A stretch of 38,904 nucleotides of DNA from the NCBI GenBank assembly GCA_026461505.1, contig JAPJMW010000024.1, positions 1-38,904 of the forward strand, in the 5' to 3' direction. The first letter of the stretch is position 1. Each line of letters begins with the position of its first letter. A program made the position numbers and the translations under genes. This stretch comes from Beijerinckiaceae bacterium. GTDB taxonomy: Bacteria > Pseudomonadota > Alphaproteobacteria > Rhizobiales > Beijerinckiaceae. This document shows, in pieces, positions 16,699 to 25,859 of the stretch. The notes below the pieces were generated by a model. It ran no database searches, was not told where the DNA came from, and worked only from the letters and a program-made list of their open reading frames with translations.

Positions 16699-19572
16699 GT
16701 GTCGGCATTGAAGTTTTATCGACTAATTTATTTGCTGACGCTTCTTGTCGCTTGCTTTGCAGGTGATCGCGTCGCCTTGGCAGTAGACGTCGTGCGCGTG
16801 CCGCCCGAGGCAGAAGCGATCAACCTCTTGCCGTTTATCGATCCCCATCGCTCGGCAGGCGATGAAATTCTTATCTCAACTGCTCCTGGGGCCGATGGCA
16901 TCGTGCGCCGCATCGCGGTTAAATCGAAAAACGAAGGCAGCCAACCAGACTGGATCGTTTTCGCCTTAAAAAATGACGGTCCCGATACGCTCACCCGTTG
17001 GGTTGTCGCTCCGCATCAGCATCTCGTTGGTTCCGGCATTATTTGGCCCGACCTTGGCGCAAGTCGGCTAACCAATGTGACGTCAAGTCAAGGCTCGAGC
17101 CCTGAAAAACAGGCGTCCGGTGAAGCAGATATTTTTCAAATTACGCTTGAACCGGGTGCTGCCGTTACATTCGTTGCCGAACTTGCCAATGTGGCCCTTC
17201 CCGAGCTCACTTTATGGGCCCCCGATGCGTATAAAGAAAAGACCAACGGCCTAACCTTTTATCACGGCATCATCACCGGCATTATCGGCCTTTTGGCATT
17301 GTTTCTTACTATTCTGTCGCTCATCCGCGGCACCATCATCTTTCCATCCGCAGCGCTTCTGGCGTGGGCAGTGGTTGCTTATGTCGCGGTTGATTTCGGA
17401 TTTATGGCCGCCGTTTTTTCAACGACACCCGAAGGCGAGCGAATTTATCGCGCTCTGGCAGAATCGGTTTTGGCTTCAACGCTTTTCGTGTTCCTGTTTG
17501 CCTATCTCGATTTGAAGCGCTGGCGCGTTCGTTACCATCACATCACAACGATTTGGGTTCTGTTTCTCGGTGGCCTTGTCACGATTGCGCTAATCGATCC
17601 CGCCGTTGCCTCCGGCCTTGCGCGTATCTCGATCGCTGCTGTTACAGCGGCAGGCTTTCTGTTAATCGTCTATCTGGCAACGCATGGCTATGATCGCGCC
17701 GTTTTATTGGTGCCGACTTGGCTCGTCTTGCTTGGCTGGGTCACGGCAGCAGCATTCACATTGATCGGTCAAGTCACCAGCGACCTTGCCGCGCAATCGC
17801 TTATTGGTGGTCTTGTTCTCATCATCATGTTGATCGGTTTCACCGTGATGCAGCACGCTTTCACAGGCGGCGGCTTAGCAGGCGCGGAACTCACCGACGC
17901 ATCGCGCAAAGCACTGGCGTTAACAGGCGCGGGCGATATTATTTTCGATTGGGATGTGGCGCGGGATCACGTCCGTGTAGGTCCTGAAGCCGAAGCCATT
18001 CTTGGCTACTCAAAAGGCTATCTTGAGGGCATGCCATCGGACTTTATCGATCATATTCATCCCTCGGATCGTGATCTCTTTACGGCGGCGATTGATCGGT
18101 TCTGTCAGCAACGCCGTGGACGTCTGTCGCTTGATCTTCGCTTGCGCGCCAATGACGGTCATTTCCATTGGTTCCGCATGCGCGCGCGTCCCATTGTGGG
18201 CGATGATGGCGTCGTCCTGCGGTTGATGGGCACGCTCTCCGATGTAACCGATACACGCATGACAGAAGAACGCCTTCTGCATGATGCGATCCATGATACG
18301 CTGACAGGTCTGCCCAATCGTCGCCTTTTGGTGGACCGCATTGACCTTATGTTGGCCTTGATGCGCGAAGGTGAAGCGTTGCGCCCTACCGTCGTTGCGG
18401 TTGATCTTGATCGGTTCCGTGAAACCAATGAAGCGCTCGGCTTGAGCAGCGGCGATGCGCTCCTGCTTGCTGTAACGCGGCGTCTCTTGCGTCTCATCCG
18501 CCCGCAAGATGGGCTTGCGCGTATTGGCGGTGATCGCTTCGCAATTCTGCTGTTATCCGAACGCGAACCGGGGCCAATCACGGCATTGGTCGACTCCATT
18601 CGTAAAAGTCTGGCAACGCCAATTACCATTGGTGAGCGCGAAGCCAATTTAACCGCCTCCATCGGCATCGCCTTGCCCGATCAGCGCAGCGAAACCCATG
18701 CGGAACTTTTGTTGCGCAATGCTGAAATCGCGATGATGCATGCGAAGAAATTAGGCGGCGACCGTATCGATGTGTTCCGCCCTGCTATGCGTGCCCAAGG
18801 CAGCGAACGTCTGGTCATGGAAATTGATTTGCGTGACTCAATCCGGCGCAATCAAATCGAACTTAATTTCCGTCCTGTTGTTCGCCTGACCGACCGCTCC
18901 ATTTCAGGCTTTGAAGTCATTCCGATTTGGAACCATCCGCAACACGGCGCGATCAACCAAACCGAATTTATGGAAATTGCCGAGAATGCCGAACTCGTCG
19001 GCACGCTTGGTTTCTATATTCTGGAAGCCACCGTTCAAGAGCTTACCCTCTGGCACAAGCTCATCGATATTGAACCGCCATTTTTTGCAACGCTACCTAT
19101 TCCAGTACAAATGCTCGAGCGGCCCGAATTTGTAAGAGATGTGAAGGCTGTTTTAAGCCGCAGCACGGTTGCGAAATCATCGCTGCATATTGAACTGTCG
19201 GAACGCTATTTGATGGATCATCCCGAACACGCGATCCACACTCTGAATGGCCTTATCGATTTAGGCACGGGCCTCGCCGTTGGTGATTTCGGACAAGGCT
19301 ATTCGTCGCTTGGATATTTGGAGCGCTTCCCGTTCAATTCCATTCGCCTGTCGCGGATGATCACGCGTTCAGACCCGTCAGGACTTCGTCCCGCTATCTT
19401 GCGGTCAATTGTGTCTTTATCGAATGAAATGGATATCGAACTCGTCGCCGATTCTTTAGAAACCGAATCCGACGTTATTCAGTTTTCTCAAATCGGCATT
19501 GCCTTCGGACAAGGCTCTGTCTTTGGTCCCGCATTAGACGCCACCAACACGCGCAAGCTGATTAAAGGCTAA
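16699..19572 (+). CDS. Membrane PAS-GGDEF-EAL protein with degenerate catalytic motifs
   Basis: 957-residue putative signalling protein. Order: signal-like N-terminus (1-28), an extracytoplasmic domain (to about 185), about seven membrane helices (185-386), a PAS domain (about 403-520), GGDEF (about 525-695) and EAL (about 700-950). The GGDEF site is GGDRF (residues 610-614), losing the catalytic acid. The EAL motif is EVI at 739-741. The metal-ligand Asn region reads TLPIPVQ, the DDFG aspartate pair is GDFG at 862-865, and the catalytic Lys position reads RLSR. Both enzyme activities are therefore probably lost, while the ELSE and GQG elements remain. Start GTG 16699 or TTG 16708; AGGA spacing favours the latter. 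Confidence 0.9.
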   Translation: MSALKFYRLIYLLTLLVACFAGDRVALAVDVVRVPPEAEAINLLPFIDPHRSAGDEILISTAPGADGIVRRIAVKSKNEGSQPDWIVFALKNDGPDTLTRWVVAPHQHLVGSGIIWPDLGASRLTNVTSSQGSSPEKQASGEADIFQITLEPGAAVTFVAELANVALPELTLWAPDAYKEKTNGLTFYHGIITGIIGLLALFLTILSLIRGTIIFPSAALLAWAVVAYVAVDFGFMAAVFSTTPEGERIYRALAESVLASTLFVFLFAYLDLKRWRVRYHHITTIWVLFLGGLVTIALIDPAVASGLARISIAAVTAAGFLLIVYLATHGYDRAVLLVPTWLVLLGWVTAAAFTLIGQVTSDLAAQSLIGGLVLIIMLIGFTVMQHAFTGGGLAGAELTDASRKALALTGAGDIIFDWDVARDHVRVGPEAEAILGYSKGYLEGMPSDFIDHIHPSDRDLFTAAIDRFCQQRRGRLSLDLRLRANDGHFHWFRMRARPIVGDDGVVLRLMGTLSDVTDTRMTEERLLHDAIHDTLTGLPNRRLLVDRIDLMLALMREGEALRPTVVAVDLDRFRETNEALGLSSGDALLLAVTRRLLRLIRPQDGLARIGGDRFAILLLSEREPGPITALVDSIRKSLATPITIGEREANLTASIGIALPDQRSETHAELLLRNAEIAMMHAKKLGGDRIDVFRPAMRAQGSERLVMEIDLRDSIRRNQIELNFRPVVRLTDRSISGFEVIPIWNHPQHGAINQTEFMEIAENAELVGTLGFYILEATVQELTLWHKLIDIEPPFFATLPIPVQMLERPEFVRDVKAVLSRSTVAKSSLHIELSERYLMDHPEHAIHTLNGLIDLGTGLAVGDFGQGYSSLGYLERFPFNSIRLSRMITRSDPSGLRPAILRSIVSLSNEMDIELVADSLETESDVIQFSQIGIAFGQGSVFGPALDATNTRKLIKG

Positions 19573-20184
19573 TCAGGCGCGGCCAATATCGGTCGATAAC
19601 ATTCCTAAATCGACGCCTATCAGCGCAAGCGCGCGCTCATATTTTGTTTCAAACTCATCATCGAACAATAAATCATCCGATGCCGGACATAGAATCCAAC
19701 CATTTTGTTGGATCTCGGATTCCAATTGGCCTGCACCCCATCCCGCATAGCCTAAAGCAAACACAACACGCTCAGGGCCATCGCCTTTTGCAATCGCATG
19801 CAAAATATCGAGATTGGCCGATAGCCTGATGTGGCTATCAATTTTAACCGAGCCTGCAATCGGTTCAGGCTCAATCGAATGCAGCACGAATCCGCGGCTG
19901 GGTTCAACGGGGCCGCCATGCACAACCTGTATTTCGCGGGCCTTTTCGGGAAGATTAATCTGTCCACCGTCTGATAGAATTTTGAGCTGGCGTAGCAGAT
20001 CGATAAAAGCAATCTCGTCGGCAGGGCGATTGATCACCAGCCCCATTGCTCCTTCGTCCGAATGGCTACAAAGATAAATCACTGTGCGATGAAATCTTGA
20101 GTCGCCAATGCTAGGCATTGCAACCAATAATTGTCCGTTCAGCGAAAATTCCGATGCGGTCGAAGGATGAGACGAACTAACCAT
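19573..20184 (-). CDS. YqgE/AlgH family protein (UPF0301)
   Basis: 203-residue cytoplasmic protein of the YqgE/AlgH family. Diagnostic parts are GQLLVAMPSIGDSRFHRTVIYLCSH cut here to its core MPSIGDSRF, GAMGLVINRP, VHGGPVEPSRGFVLH, and ALGYAGWGAGQLESEI with NGWI. Biochemical function is unsettled; AlgH was linked to alginate control in Pseudomonas. Its stop abuts the stop of the PAS-GGDEF-EAL gene with no base between. Divergent from the DsbD-N-like gene 93 bp away. Confidence 0.95.
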   Translation of the reverse strand: MVSSSHPSTASEFSLNGQLLVAMPSIGDSRFHRTVIYLCSHSDEGAMGLVINRPADEIAFIDLLRQLKILSDGGQINLPEKAREIQVVHGGPVEPSRGFVLHSIEPEPIAGSVKIDSHIRLSANLDILHAIAKGDGPERVVFALGYAGWGAGQLESEIQQNGWILCPASDDLLFDDEFETKYERALALIGVDLGMLSTDIGRA

Positions 20185-20277
20185 GTGGGATAGATTAATA
20201 CCTTAATCGTTCGATTCAAGATGTGATTTTTGCCAGTGGTATTAACGGGGCGTCGCCATTATGATCAAGGGATGTTC

Positions 20278-21117
20278 ATGTTCAAGCGTGCCTTTGCCTC
20301 AGTTTTAACGCTACTGCCAAGGCTAAGCCTTTATGCGATGATGGCGTTCTTGATGATCGCAGATTATCCGATTGCTTTCGCGTCAACCGAACTTCCACGT
20401 GCAACGGTCCGCTTGATCAATGGCGGTACGATTGAAAAATCCGCCTATGCAGGCGTCGAGATTACAATGGATCCGCATGTTAAAACCTATTGGCGAATGC
20501 CGGGGGATTCAGGCTTGCCGCCGGTCTTTGATTGGTCGGCATCCGAGAACCTTGCCGAGGCACAGGTCCAATGGCCGTTGCCCGAGCGGATTGCTGATCC
20601 GTCAGGAACGATCTTCGGCTATCACGATCAGGTCATCTTTCCGGTGCTGATAAAGGCGAAAGATCCGTCAAAGTCCGTCCGGCTTGGCCTCAAATTGGAC
20701 TTTGCCATTTGCGGGGAACTCTGCGTTCCGATGACGGACAAAACCAGCCTATCACTCGATGCAGCCACCGAGAATGCGCCCGATCGTGATCGTCTCAAAA
20801 CCTTTCTGAACCGTGTCCCGGCACCCTCCGCCATAGGCCGTTCCGATCAGCCAAGCCTCGTCTCCATCGAGACTAAAACCGCCGACACGCTTCTCATTGC
20901 CTCCAACCATCCGCTAACGGACATTATCGTAGAAGGCCCGAATGGCTGGTATTTTGGCGATGCAACCGCTCAATCCGCTATGCTTTGGAATGTCAAAATA
21001 CTGGAAAAGCCGACAAAAGCGGTAATCGCTGGCCTTTCACTGACCGTGACCCTTGTCGCAGAAGGTCAGTCCACCGAAACATCCGTGTCGCTGGATGCGT
21101 CCGGATCAATCCGATAA
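20278..21117 (+). CDS. Exported DsbD N-terminal-domain-like protein
   Basis: 279-residue protein with a signal sequence (hydrophobic to about residue 35) followed by a domain similar to the periplasmic N-terminal domain of DsbD/ScsB. Recognisable parts are KTYWRMPGDSGLPPVFDW, VQWPLPERI, YHDQVIFPVL and DFAICGELCVP, where two cysteines in CxxxC spacing are the likely redox pair. No DsbD membrane or thioredoxin domain follows, so it needs another electron donor. ATG 20278 has AAGG 7 nt upstream; ATG 20272 is the alternative. It precedes the peroxiredoxin gene by 52 bp. Confidence 0.82.
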   Translation: MFKRAFASVLTLLPRLSLYAMMAFLMIADYPIAFASTELPRATVRLINGGTIEKSAYAGVEITMDPHVKTYWRMPGDSGLPPVFDWSASENLAEAQVQWPLPERIADPSGTIFGYHDQVIFPVLIKAKDPSKSVRLGLKLDFAICGELCVPMTDKTSLSLDAATENAPDRDRLKTFLNRVPAPSAIGRSDQPSLVSIETKTADTLLIASNHPLTDIIVEGPNGWYFGDATAQSAMLWNVKILEKPTKAVIAGLSLTVTLVAEGQSTETSVSLDASGSIR

Positions 21118-21169
21118 GGGTTTCGTCCGTATCTTCACCGAGCCGTATTATAACCTTGAGGGGATTTCG

Positions 21170-21655
21170 ATGCCTATTTCCGTTGGACAAAAGCTTCCAG
21201 AATTCACGTTTAACGTCCCGACCGCAGACGGCCCAAGCGCCCGCACGACGGAACAGATTTTCAAAGGCCGCAAAGTCGTTTTGTTTGCCGTGCCAGGTGC
21301 ATTTACGCCAACCTGCCAGAACAACCACCTCCCCGGCTATTTGAGCCATCTTGACGCGTTCAAGGCCAAGGGTGTCGACGAAGTCGTTGTTGTCTCGGTC
21401 AATGACGTTCATGTCATGAAGGCATGGGCAAAGGCCAATGATGCGATGGACAAGATCGGCTTCTTGGCCGATGGCAGCGCCATTTTCGCGAAGGCCGTTG
21501 ACCTTGTGCTCGATGGCAACGCCTTCGGCATGGGCACCCGCTCCCTGCGCTATTCGATGCTCGTTGAAGATGGCGTTATGAAGATCCTCAACGTCGAAGA
21601 CAGCCCCGGCAAAGCCGATATTTCGGGTGCCGAAGCGCTCTTGGCGCAGATCTAA
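21170..21655 (+). CDS. Peroxiredoxin, Prx5/PMP20 type
   Basis: 161-residue thiol peroxidase that reduces H2O2 and alkyl hydroperoxides. The peroxidatic Cys49 lies in PGAFTPTCQNNHLPGY, the characteristic Prx5 motif; other signatures are VVVVSVNDVHVMKAWA and the C-terminal FGMGTRSLRYSMLVEDGV. No signal peptide, so cytoplasmic. The ATG at 21170 follows GAGGGG. It lies 52 bp downstream of the DsbD-N-like gene and may share its transcript. The reductant (glutathione or thioredoxin) is not evident. Confidence 0.96.
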   Translation: MPISVGQKLPEFTFNVPTADGPSARTTEQIFKGRKVVLFAVPGAFTPTCQNNHLPGYLSHLDAFKAKGVDEVVVVSVNDVHVMKAWAKANDAMDKIGFLADGSAIFAKAVDLVLDGNAFGMGTRSLRYSMLVEDGVMKILNVEDSPGKADISGAEALLAQI

Positions 21656-21663
21656 ATAAAAAC

Positions 21664-21755
21664 GTCCTTCGACACGTGGCTTCGCCACGGCTCAGAATGA
21701 GGTTGGAATGTTTCTTCCTCATCCTGAGCCGGACCAAAGGTCCGAGTCGAAGGGC
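21664..21755. repeat. Nested palindromic intergenic repeat (REP/BIME-like)
   Basis: Two 39-bp arms (21664-21702 and 21717-21755) are inverted copies separated by 14 bp. Each arm has its own tip hairpin: CGTGGC-TTC-GCCACG in the left, CGGACC-AAA-GGTCCG in the right. The flanks CCTTCGAC and CTCAGnATGAGG are conserved between arms while the tips differ but stay self-complementary, which is compensatory variation. The element fills the gap between the convergent peroxiredoxin and purD genes and could serve as a bidirectional transcript end. Confidence 0.85.
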
Positions 21756-21760
21756 ACCTT

Positions 21761-23020
21761 TTAAACCGCTCGAAACCCAATATCCGACCGATAAAATCCG
21801 CCTGGCCAATCAATAGCCGCCACAGCCGCATAGGCTCTGGACTTTGCCTCGCTGATAGTGCCCCCCATTCCTGTGACCGCCAGAACGCGCCCGCCATTCG
21901 CAACAAGCGAGCCGTCCTCACGCTGCTTGGTCCCGGCATGAAATACCGTCACACCTTCAACCGCTGCGGCTTTCTCGAGTGAACCAATAACGGTGCCTGT
22001 TTCAGGTTTGGCCGGATAGCCTTTGGCCGCATAAACCACCGTCAACGCCGCTTCATCTGACCACACAAGATCACTGGGCTTTAAGCGCCCCTCAATCGTT
22101 GCAAGCAAGGCTGCCAAGAGATCACTCTTTAACCGTGGCATCAAAACTTCGCATTCGGGATCACCAAAGCGCGTGTTGTATTCAATCAGCTTCGGGCCGT
22201 TTTCTGTGATCATCAATCCCGCGAATAAAACACCCTTAAACGGTGTGCCGCGCTTGGCCATCGCGGCAACGGTTGGCTGGATAATCTCGGCCATCACCCG
22301 CGCTTCAATCTCGACTGTTACAACAGGCGCAGGCGAATAAGCCCCCATGCCTCCGGTGTTCGGGCCCGTATCGCCATCGCCTACGCGTTTGTGATCTTGC
22401 GCGGAGGCGAGCGCCACGGCGTTCGTCCCATCAACAAGCGCGAAGAACGACGCTTCTTCACCGAACATGCATTCTTCAATCACGATTTCGGCACCAGCGA
22501 TGCCGCTGCCGAGATTATCCTCAACGGCCGCAATCGCCTGTTCAATCGTTTCAGCAACAACAACGCCTTTACCGGCGGCCAATCCGTCGGCCTTGATCAC
22601 AATCGGCGCGCCTTGCGTACGCACATAGGCTTTGGCCTTCTCGCAATCGGTAAACCGCGCATAGGCCGCTGTCGGAATATTCGCCTCGACGCAAAGCTCC
22701 TTCGTGAAGGCCTTTGATCCCTCAAGCCGCGCCGCAGCCTTTGAAGGACCGAATGCCTTAATGCCGACCGCCTCCAAATCATCGACCAACCCCGCCACCA
22801 ATGGCGCTTCGGGGCCAACAACAACAAGGCCGATCCGCTCGCTCTGACAAAACGCAATCACATCGGCATGATGGGCGACGTTAAGCGGAACATTCGTGCC
22901 GCATTGCGCGGTGCCGGGATTACCGGGCGCGATAAACAGCGCTTCTAACAGCGGGCTCTGAGCCAGTTTCCACGCAAGCGCATGTTCACGTCCACCCGAA
23001 CCGATCAACAAGACACGCAT
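21761..23020 (-). CDS. purD: Phosphoribosylamine-glycine ligase
   Basis: GAR synthetase, second step of purine synthesis, joining glycine to phosphoribosylamine with ATP. 419 residues, normal length. N-terminal [26 protein letters not shown], the ATP-grasp loop [16 protein letters not shown], and [13 protein letters not shown] are diagnostic. The ATG at 23020 has GAGGG upstream. Transcribed away from xseA, with a shared 112-bp intergenic region that shows no clear promoter. Confidence 0.98.
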   Translation of the reverse strand: MRVLLIGSGGREHALAWKLAQSPLLEALFIAPGNPGTAQCGTNVPLNVAHHADVIAFCQSERIGLVVVGPEAPLVAGLVDDLEAVGIKAFGPSKAAARLEGSKAFTKELCVEANIPTAAYARFTDCEKAKAYVRTQGAPIVIKADGLAAGKGVVVAETIEQAIAAVEDNLGSGIAGAEIVIEECMFGEEASFFALVDGTNAVALASAQDHKRVGDGDTGPNTGGMGAYSPAPVVTVEIEARVMAEIIQPTVAAMAKRGTPFKGVLFAGLMITENGPKLIEYNTRFGDPECEVLMPRLKSDLLAALLATIEGRLKPSDLVWSDEAALTVVYAAKGYPAKPETGTVIGSLEKAAAVEGVTVFHAGTKQREDGSLVANGGRVLAVTGMGGTISEAKSRAYAAVAAIDWPGGFYRSDIGFRAV

Positions 23021-23132
23021 AGAACCCTCTCCGCCCTAAACAAACACCCGCTTTGCGTGTCCGCGAGAATCGGGATGGGGTCAAGGCTCTTGCCCTCTCC
23101 CCAACGCATGATTCGCCCGCTATGCTCGTTGC

Positions 23133-24569
23133 ATGTCTGATTTGCTTGCATCCAACACTCCCGAATGGTCCGTCTCCGAGCTCTCCGGCGCGTTAAAGCG
23201 CATGATTGAGGGCGAGTTCGGCCATGTCCGCATCAAGGGTGAAATATCGGGTTATCGCGGGCCTCATTCCTCCGGTCATGTCTATTTTTCGATCAAGGAC
23301 TCATCCGCCAAAATCGATGCCGTGATGTGGAAGGGCGTGTTTGGTCGCGTCAAATTCCGCCCCGAAGACGGTATGGAAGTTATAGCCACGGGCAAGATCA
23401 CCACGTTTGCCGGAAAATCGAGCTATCAGATCGTCGTTGAATCGCTTGAACCAGCAGGCGTCGGCGCGTTGCTCGCCCAATTGGAAGAACGCCGCCAAAG
23501 ATTAGCCGCCGAAGGCCTCTTCTCCGACGCACGCAAGCAGCTTTTACCCTTCTTGCCGCAGGTCATCGGCGTTATCACCTCGCCAACGGGCGCGGTTATT
23601 CGGGATATTCTGCATCGCTTGGCCGACCCCTTTCCGCGCCATGTTGTGGTGTGGCCCGTTCGTGTGCAGGGCGAAACGAGCGCGGCAGAGATTGCCAACG
23701 CCATCGAAGGCTTTAATGCGCTGCCCGAAGGCGGGCCTATTCCGCGTCCCGATCTTTTGATCGTCGCGCGCGGCGGCGGTTCGCTCGAAGATCTTTGGAG
23801 CTTTAACGAAGAGATCGTCGTTCGTGCGGCTGCCGATAGCATGATCCCGCTCATCGCCGCTGTTGGCCATGAAACCGATTGGACGCTGATCGATTACGCA
23901 GCCGACCGTCGCGCGCCTACGCCCACGGGCGCTGCTGAAATGGCCGTACCCGTGCGCGCCGATCTTGAAGCCACAACCGCCGATCTCGGTCGCCGCCTGC
24001 ATCTTGCGTTGCGCCGTTTATCGGATCGCCGTAAAGCCGATCTGCGCTCGGCCAGTCGCGCTCTACCAACGCTTGATGCGTTGGTCGCTGTGCCGCGCCA
24101 GCGTTTGGATCTCGCCGCTTCCAAACTCGGACGCGGGCTAGAGCGCAATGCCGCCCGCCATAGGAGCCTGCTCACCGAGGCTGCAAGGCGGCTGATCCGC
24201 CTTTCGCCGCAAGCCCGTGTCGCATCGCTGCGCGCGCGTCTCGATGGCTTAGGCCAGCGTCTCATCGCCTCCCAAGGCGCTTCCCTGCGCACGGAGCGGC
24301 AAAAGCTCGACCGCCAACGGCAAACCATTCGGGATCTTTCCGCAAGGTCCAGCCGTGCCTTGGCGGTATTGCTCGATCGTCGGCGCTCAAGGCTCAGCAC
24401 CGCCAGCCAGCTTTTGACCAGCGTCAGCTATCAGGGCGTCTTGGATCGTGGTTATGCCTTGGTGTTGGATGCAAATGGTAAGCCCATCCGCTCGGCCGAT
24501 ACGGTTCAGCCTAAAAACGCGCTCACCCTCATCTTTAGCGATGGCAATGTGGCGGTGCATGCCGATTGA
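23133..24569 (+). CDS. xseA: Exodeoxyribonuclease VII large subunit
   Basis: Large subunit of ExoVII, which degrades single-stranded DNA from both ends. 478 residues: N-terminal OB fold with [20 protein letters not shown] and HVYFSIKD, the catalytic domain with [32 protein letters not shown] and [20 protein letters not shown] motifs, then an Arg/Leu-rich predicted coiled-coil region (about 270-420) and a C-terminal RGYALVLD segment. All catalytic signatures are present. The small subunit xseB is not in the window. Confidence 0.98.
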   Translation: MSDLLASNTPEWSVSELSGALKRMIEGEFGHVRIKGEISGYRGPHSSGHVYFSIKDSSAKIDAVMWKGVFGRVKFRPEDGMEVIATGKITTFAGKSSYQIVVESLEPAGVGALLAQLEERRQRLAAEGLFSDARKQLLPFLPQVIGVITSPTGAVIRDILHRLADPFPRHVVVWPVRVQGETSAAEIANAIEGFNALPEGGPIPRPDLLIVARGGGSLEDLWSFNEEIVVRAAADSMIPLIAAVGHETDWTLIDYAADRRAPTPTGAAEMAVPVRADLEATTADLGRRLHLALRRLSDRRKADLRSASRALPTLDALVAVPRQRLDLAASKLGRGLERNAARHRSLLTEAARRLIRLSPQARVASLRARLDGLGQRLIASQGASLRTERQKLDRQRQTIRDLSARSSRALAVLLDRRRSRLSTASQLLTSVSYQGVLDRGYALVLDANGKPIRSADTVQPKNALTLIFSDGNVAVHAD

Positions 24570-24619
24570 ACCCTTCGACTTCATTGCCAAAAAGCCTCAT
24601 TTAATGATAGCAAACATTC

Positions 24620-24841
24620 ATGAACCGATTTGAACGCGCCCCATTAATGCCCGGCGAAGCCGTTGTCGAATATCTCGATGGCGATCTCAAAGTCCTGCGG
24701 CCCGGGCATTTTGTCCGCTGCGCCGTAACCGGCGTCCAAATTCCGCTGGAAGAATTGCGCTATTGGAATGTTGAAAAGCAACAAGCCTATGCGACGCGTG
24801 ATGCAGTGTTGATGTCGATCGGCGCGAAAAATCCGGAATAG
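24620..24841 (+). CDS. DUF2093 domain protein
   Basis: 73-residue soluble protein of a family found mainly in alphaproteobacteria and usually next to lpxK or xseA. Visible features are VVEYLDGDLKVLRPGHFVRCAVTG, cut here to the core PGHFVRCAVTG, and ELRYWNVEKQQAY. A single Cys is present, so no metal site is obvious. No function is known. It lies 50 bp after xseA, and its stop is 3 bp from the convergent lpxK stop. Confidence 0.92.
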   Translation: MNRFERAPLMPGEAVVEYLDGDLKVLRPGHFVRCAVTGVQIPLEELRYWNVEKQQAYATRDAVLMSIGAKNPE

Positions 24842-24844
24842 ACT

Positions 24845-25828
24845 TTATCGATTTTTCTTGATCACGGTGCTGATCAATTCATCCATGTCTTCAATGTGAA
24901 GTCTCACATCCACAACACGGATCGTGTTCAACGCGTCCGGTGAAACCTCGGCAATTTTCACCGCATCCTTGGCTGTTGTGACAGGTATTAGCAATTTTGC
25001 TGAAGCTTCGGAAATGATCGAAGCGATATCATCGGCCGTGTATCGATAATGATCCGCGTATGAACGCTTTTCAGCCAAAACGGCACCTGCCTCTTCAAGC
25101 GTATTAAAAAATTTATCAGGTCTACCAATGCCCGCAAAAGCAAACACGTTAAGCGCCTTGAGCGCATTGGCCTGCGAGGCCTCAGGCACCAATCGTCCGC
25201 GGTACACGGGCATCGGAATCTGGTTGATAAAAGCCTCTGTGTCATCGTGATCCTCACCGATCAATACACAGAGATCCGCCTTCGCCCATTGCGCCTTCAT
25301 CGGAGCCCGCAAGGGCCCGGCCGGAAGGCACCAACCATTGCCAATCAACTGGCCCGTATCCACTACAACAATTGAACAATCCTTATGAACGGCAGGGTTT
25401 TGAAACCCGTCATCCATGATGATGATATCGCCATGTCCAGCCGCAAAGCGGGCGCCCGCCAAACGATCTTGGGCAATTATGGTCGGCGCAATTTTGGCTA
25501 GCAATAGCGGTTCGTCGCCAACGTCTTTCGAGGAGTGCGTTGCACGATCAACCACAAGCGGACCCGCTAATCGTCCACCATAGCCGCGGCTTAAAAAAAC
25601 GGGGTTCTTGCCCAAAGCTTGCAAAGCCTTGGCGAGTGCAATTGCCGTTGGCGTTTTACCCGCACCGCCGGCGATTAAATTACCGATGCAAATAACCGGA
25701 ACATTGATTTTTTCACCAACGCGTTTCATGCGCGCTGCAGCCACCCAACCATAGAGCACGGCCAGTGGTGCAAGGCTTAAAGCCAAAAGCCCTTGCGGTC
25801 GCCACCAAAATTCAGGCGCTCTTAGCAT
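24845..25828 (-). CDS. lpxK: Tetraacyldisaccharide 4'-kinase
   Basis: Inner-membrane kinase that phosphorylates the 4' position of the lipid A disaccharide, making lipid IVA. 327 residues: an N-terminal hydrophobic anchor (about 12-32), P-loop GNLIAGGAGKTPTAIALA (GGAGKTP at 54-60), LSRGYGG, VGDEPLLLA, and IIMDDGFQNPAVHKD with the catalytic acid region. Last gene of the minus-strand block DUF4170-DUF374-waaA-lpxK, 31 bp after waaA. It acts just before the Kdo transfer encoded by its neighbour. Confidence 0.97.
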   Translation of the reverse strand: MLRAPEFWWRPQGLLALSLAPLAVLYGWVAAARMKRVGEKINVPVICIGNLIAGGAGKTPTAIALAKALQALGKNPVFLSRGYGGRLAGPLVVDRATHSSKDVGDEPLLLAKIAPTIIAQDRLAGARFAAGHGDIIIMDDGFQNPAVHKDCSIVVVDTGQLIGNGWCLPAGPLRAPMKAQWAKADLCVLIGEDHDDTEAFINQIPMPVYRGRLVPEASQANALKALNVFAFAGIGRPDKFFNTLEEAGAVLAEKRSYADHYRYTADDIASIISEASAKLLIPVTTAKDAVKIAEVSPDALNTIRVVDVRLHIEDMDELISTVIKKNR

Positions 25829-25859
25829 GCAAGATCATCCTGAATATCAAACCGCACCT

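Noticed and set aside
21664..21755. CRISPR-like repeat
   Set aside because: Only two inverted arms with no regular direct repeats or spacers.
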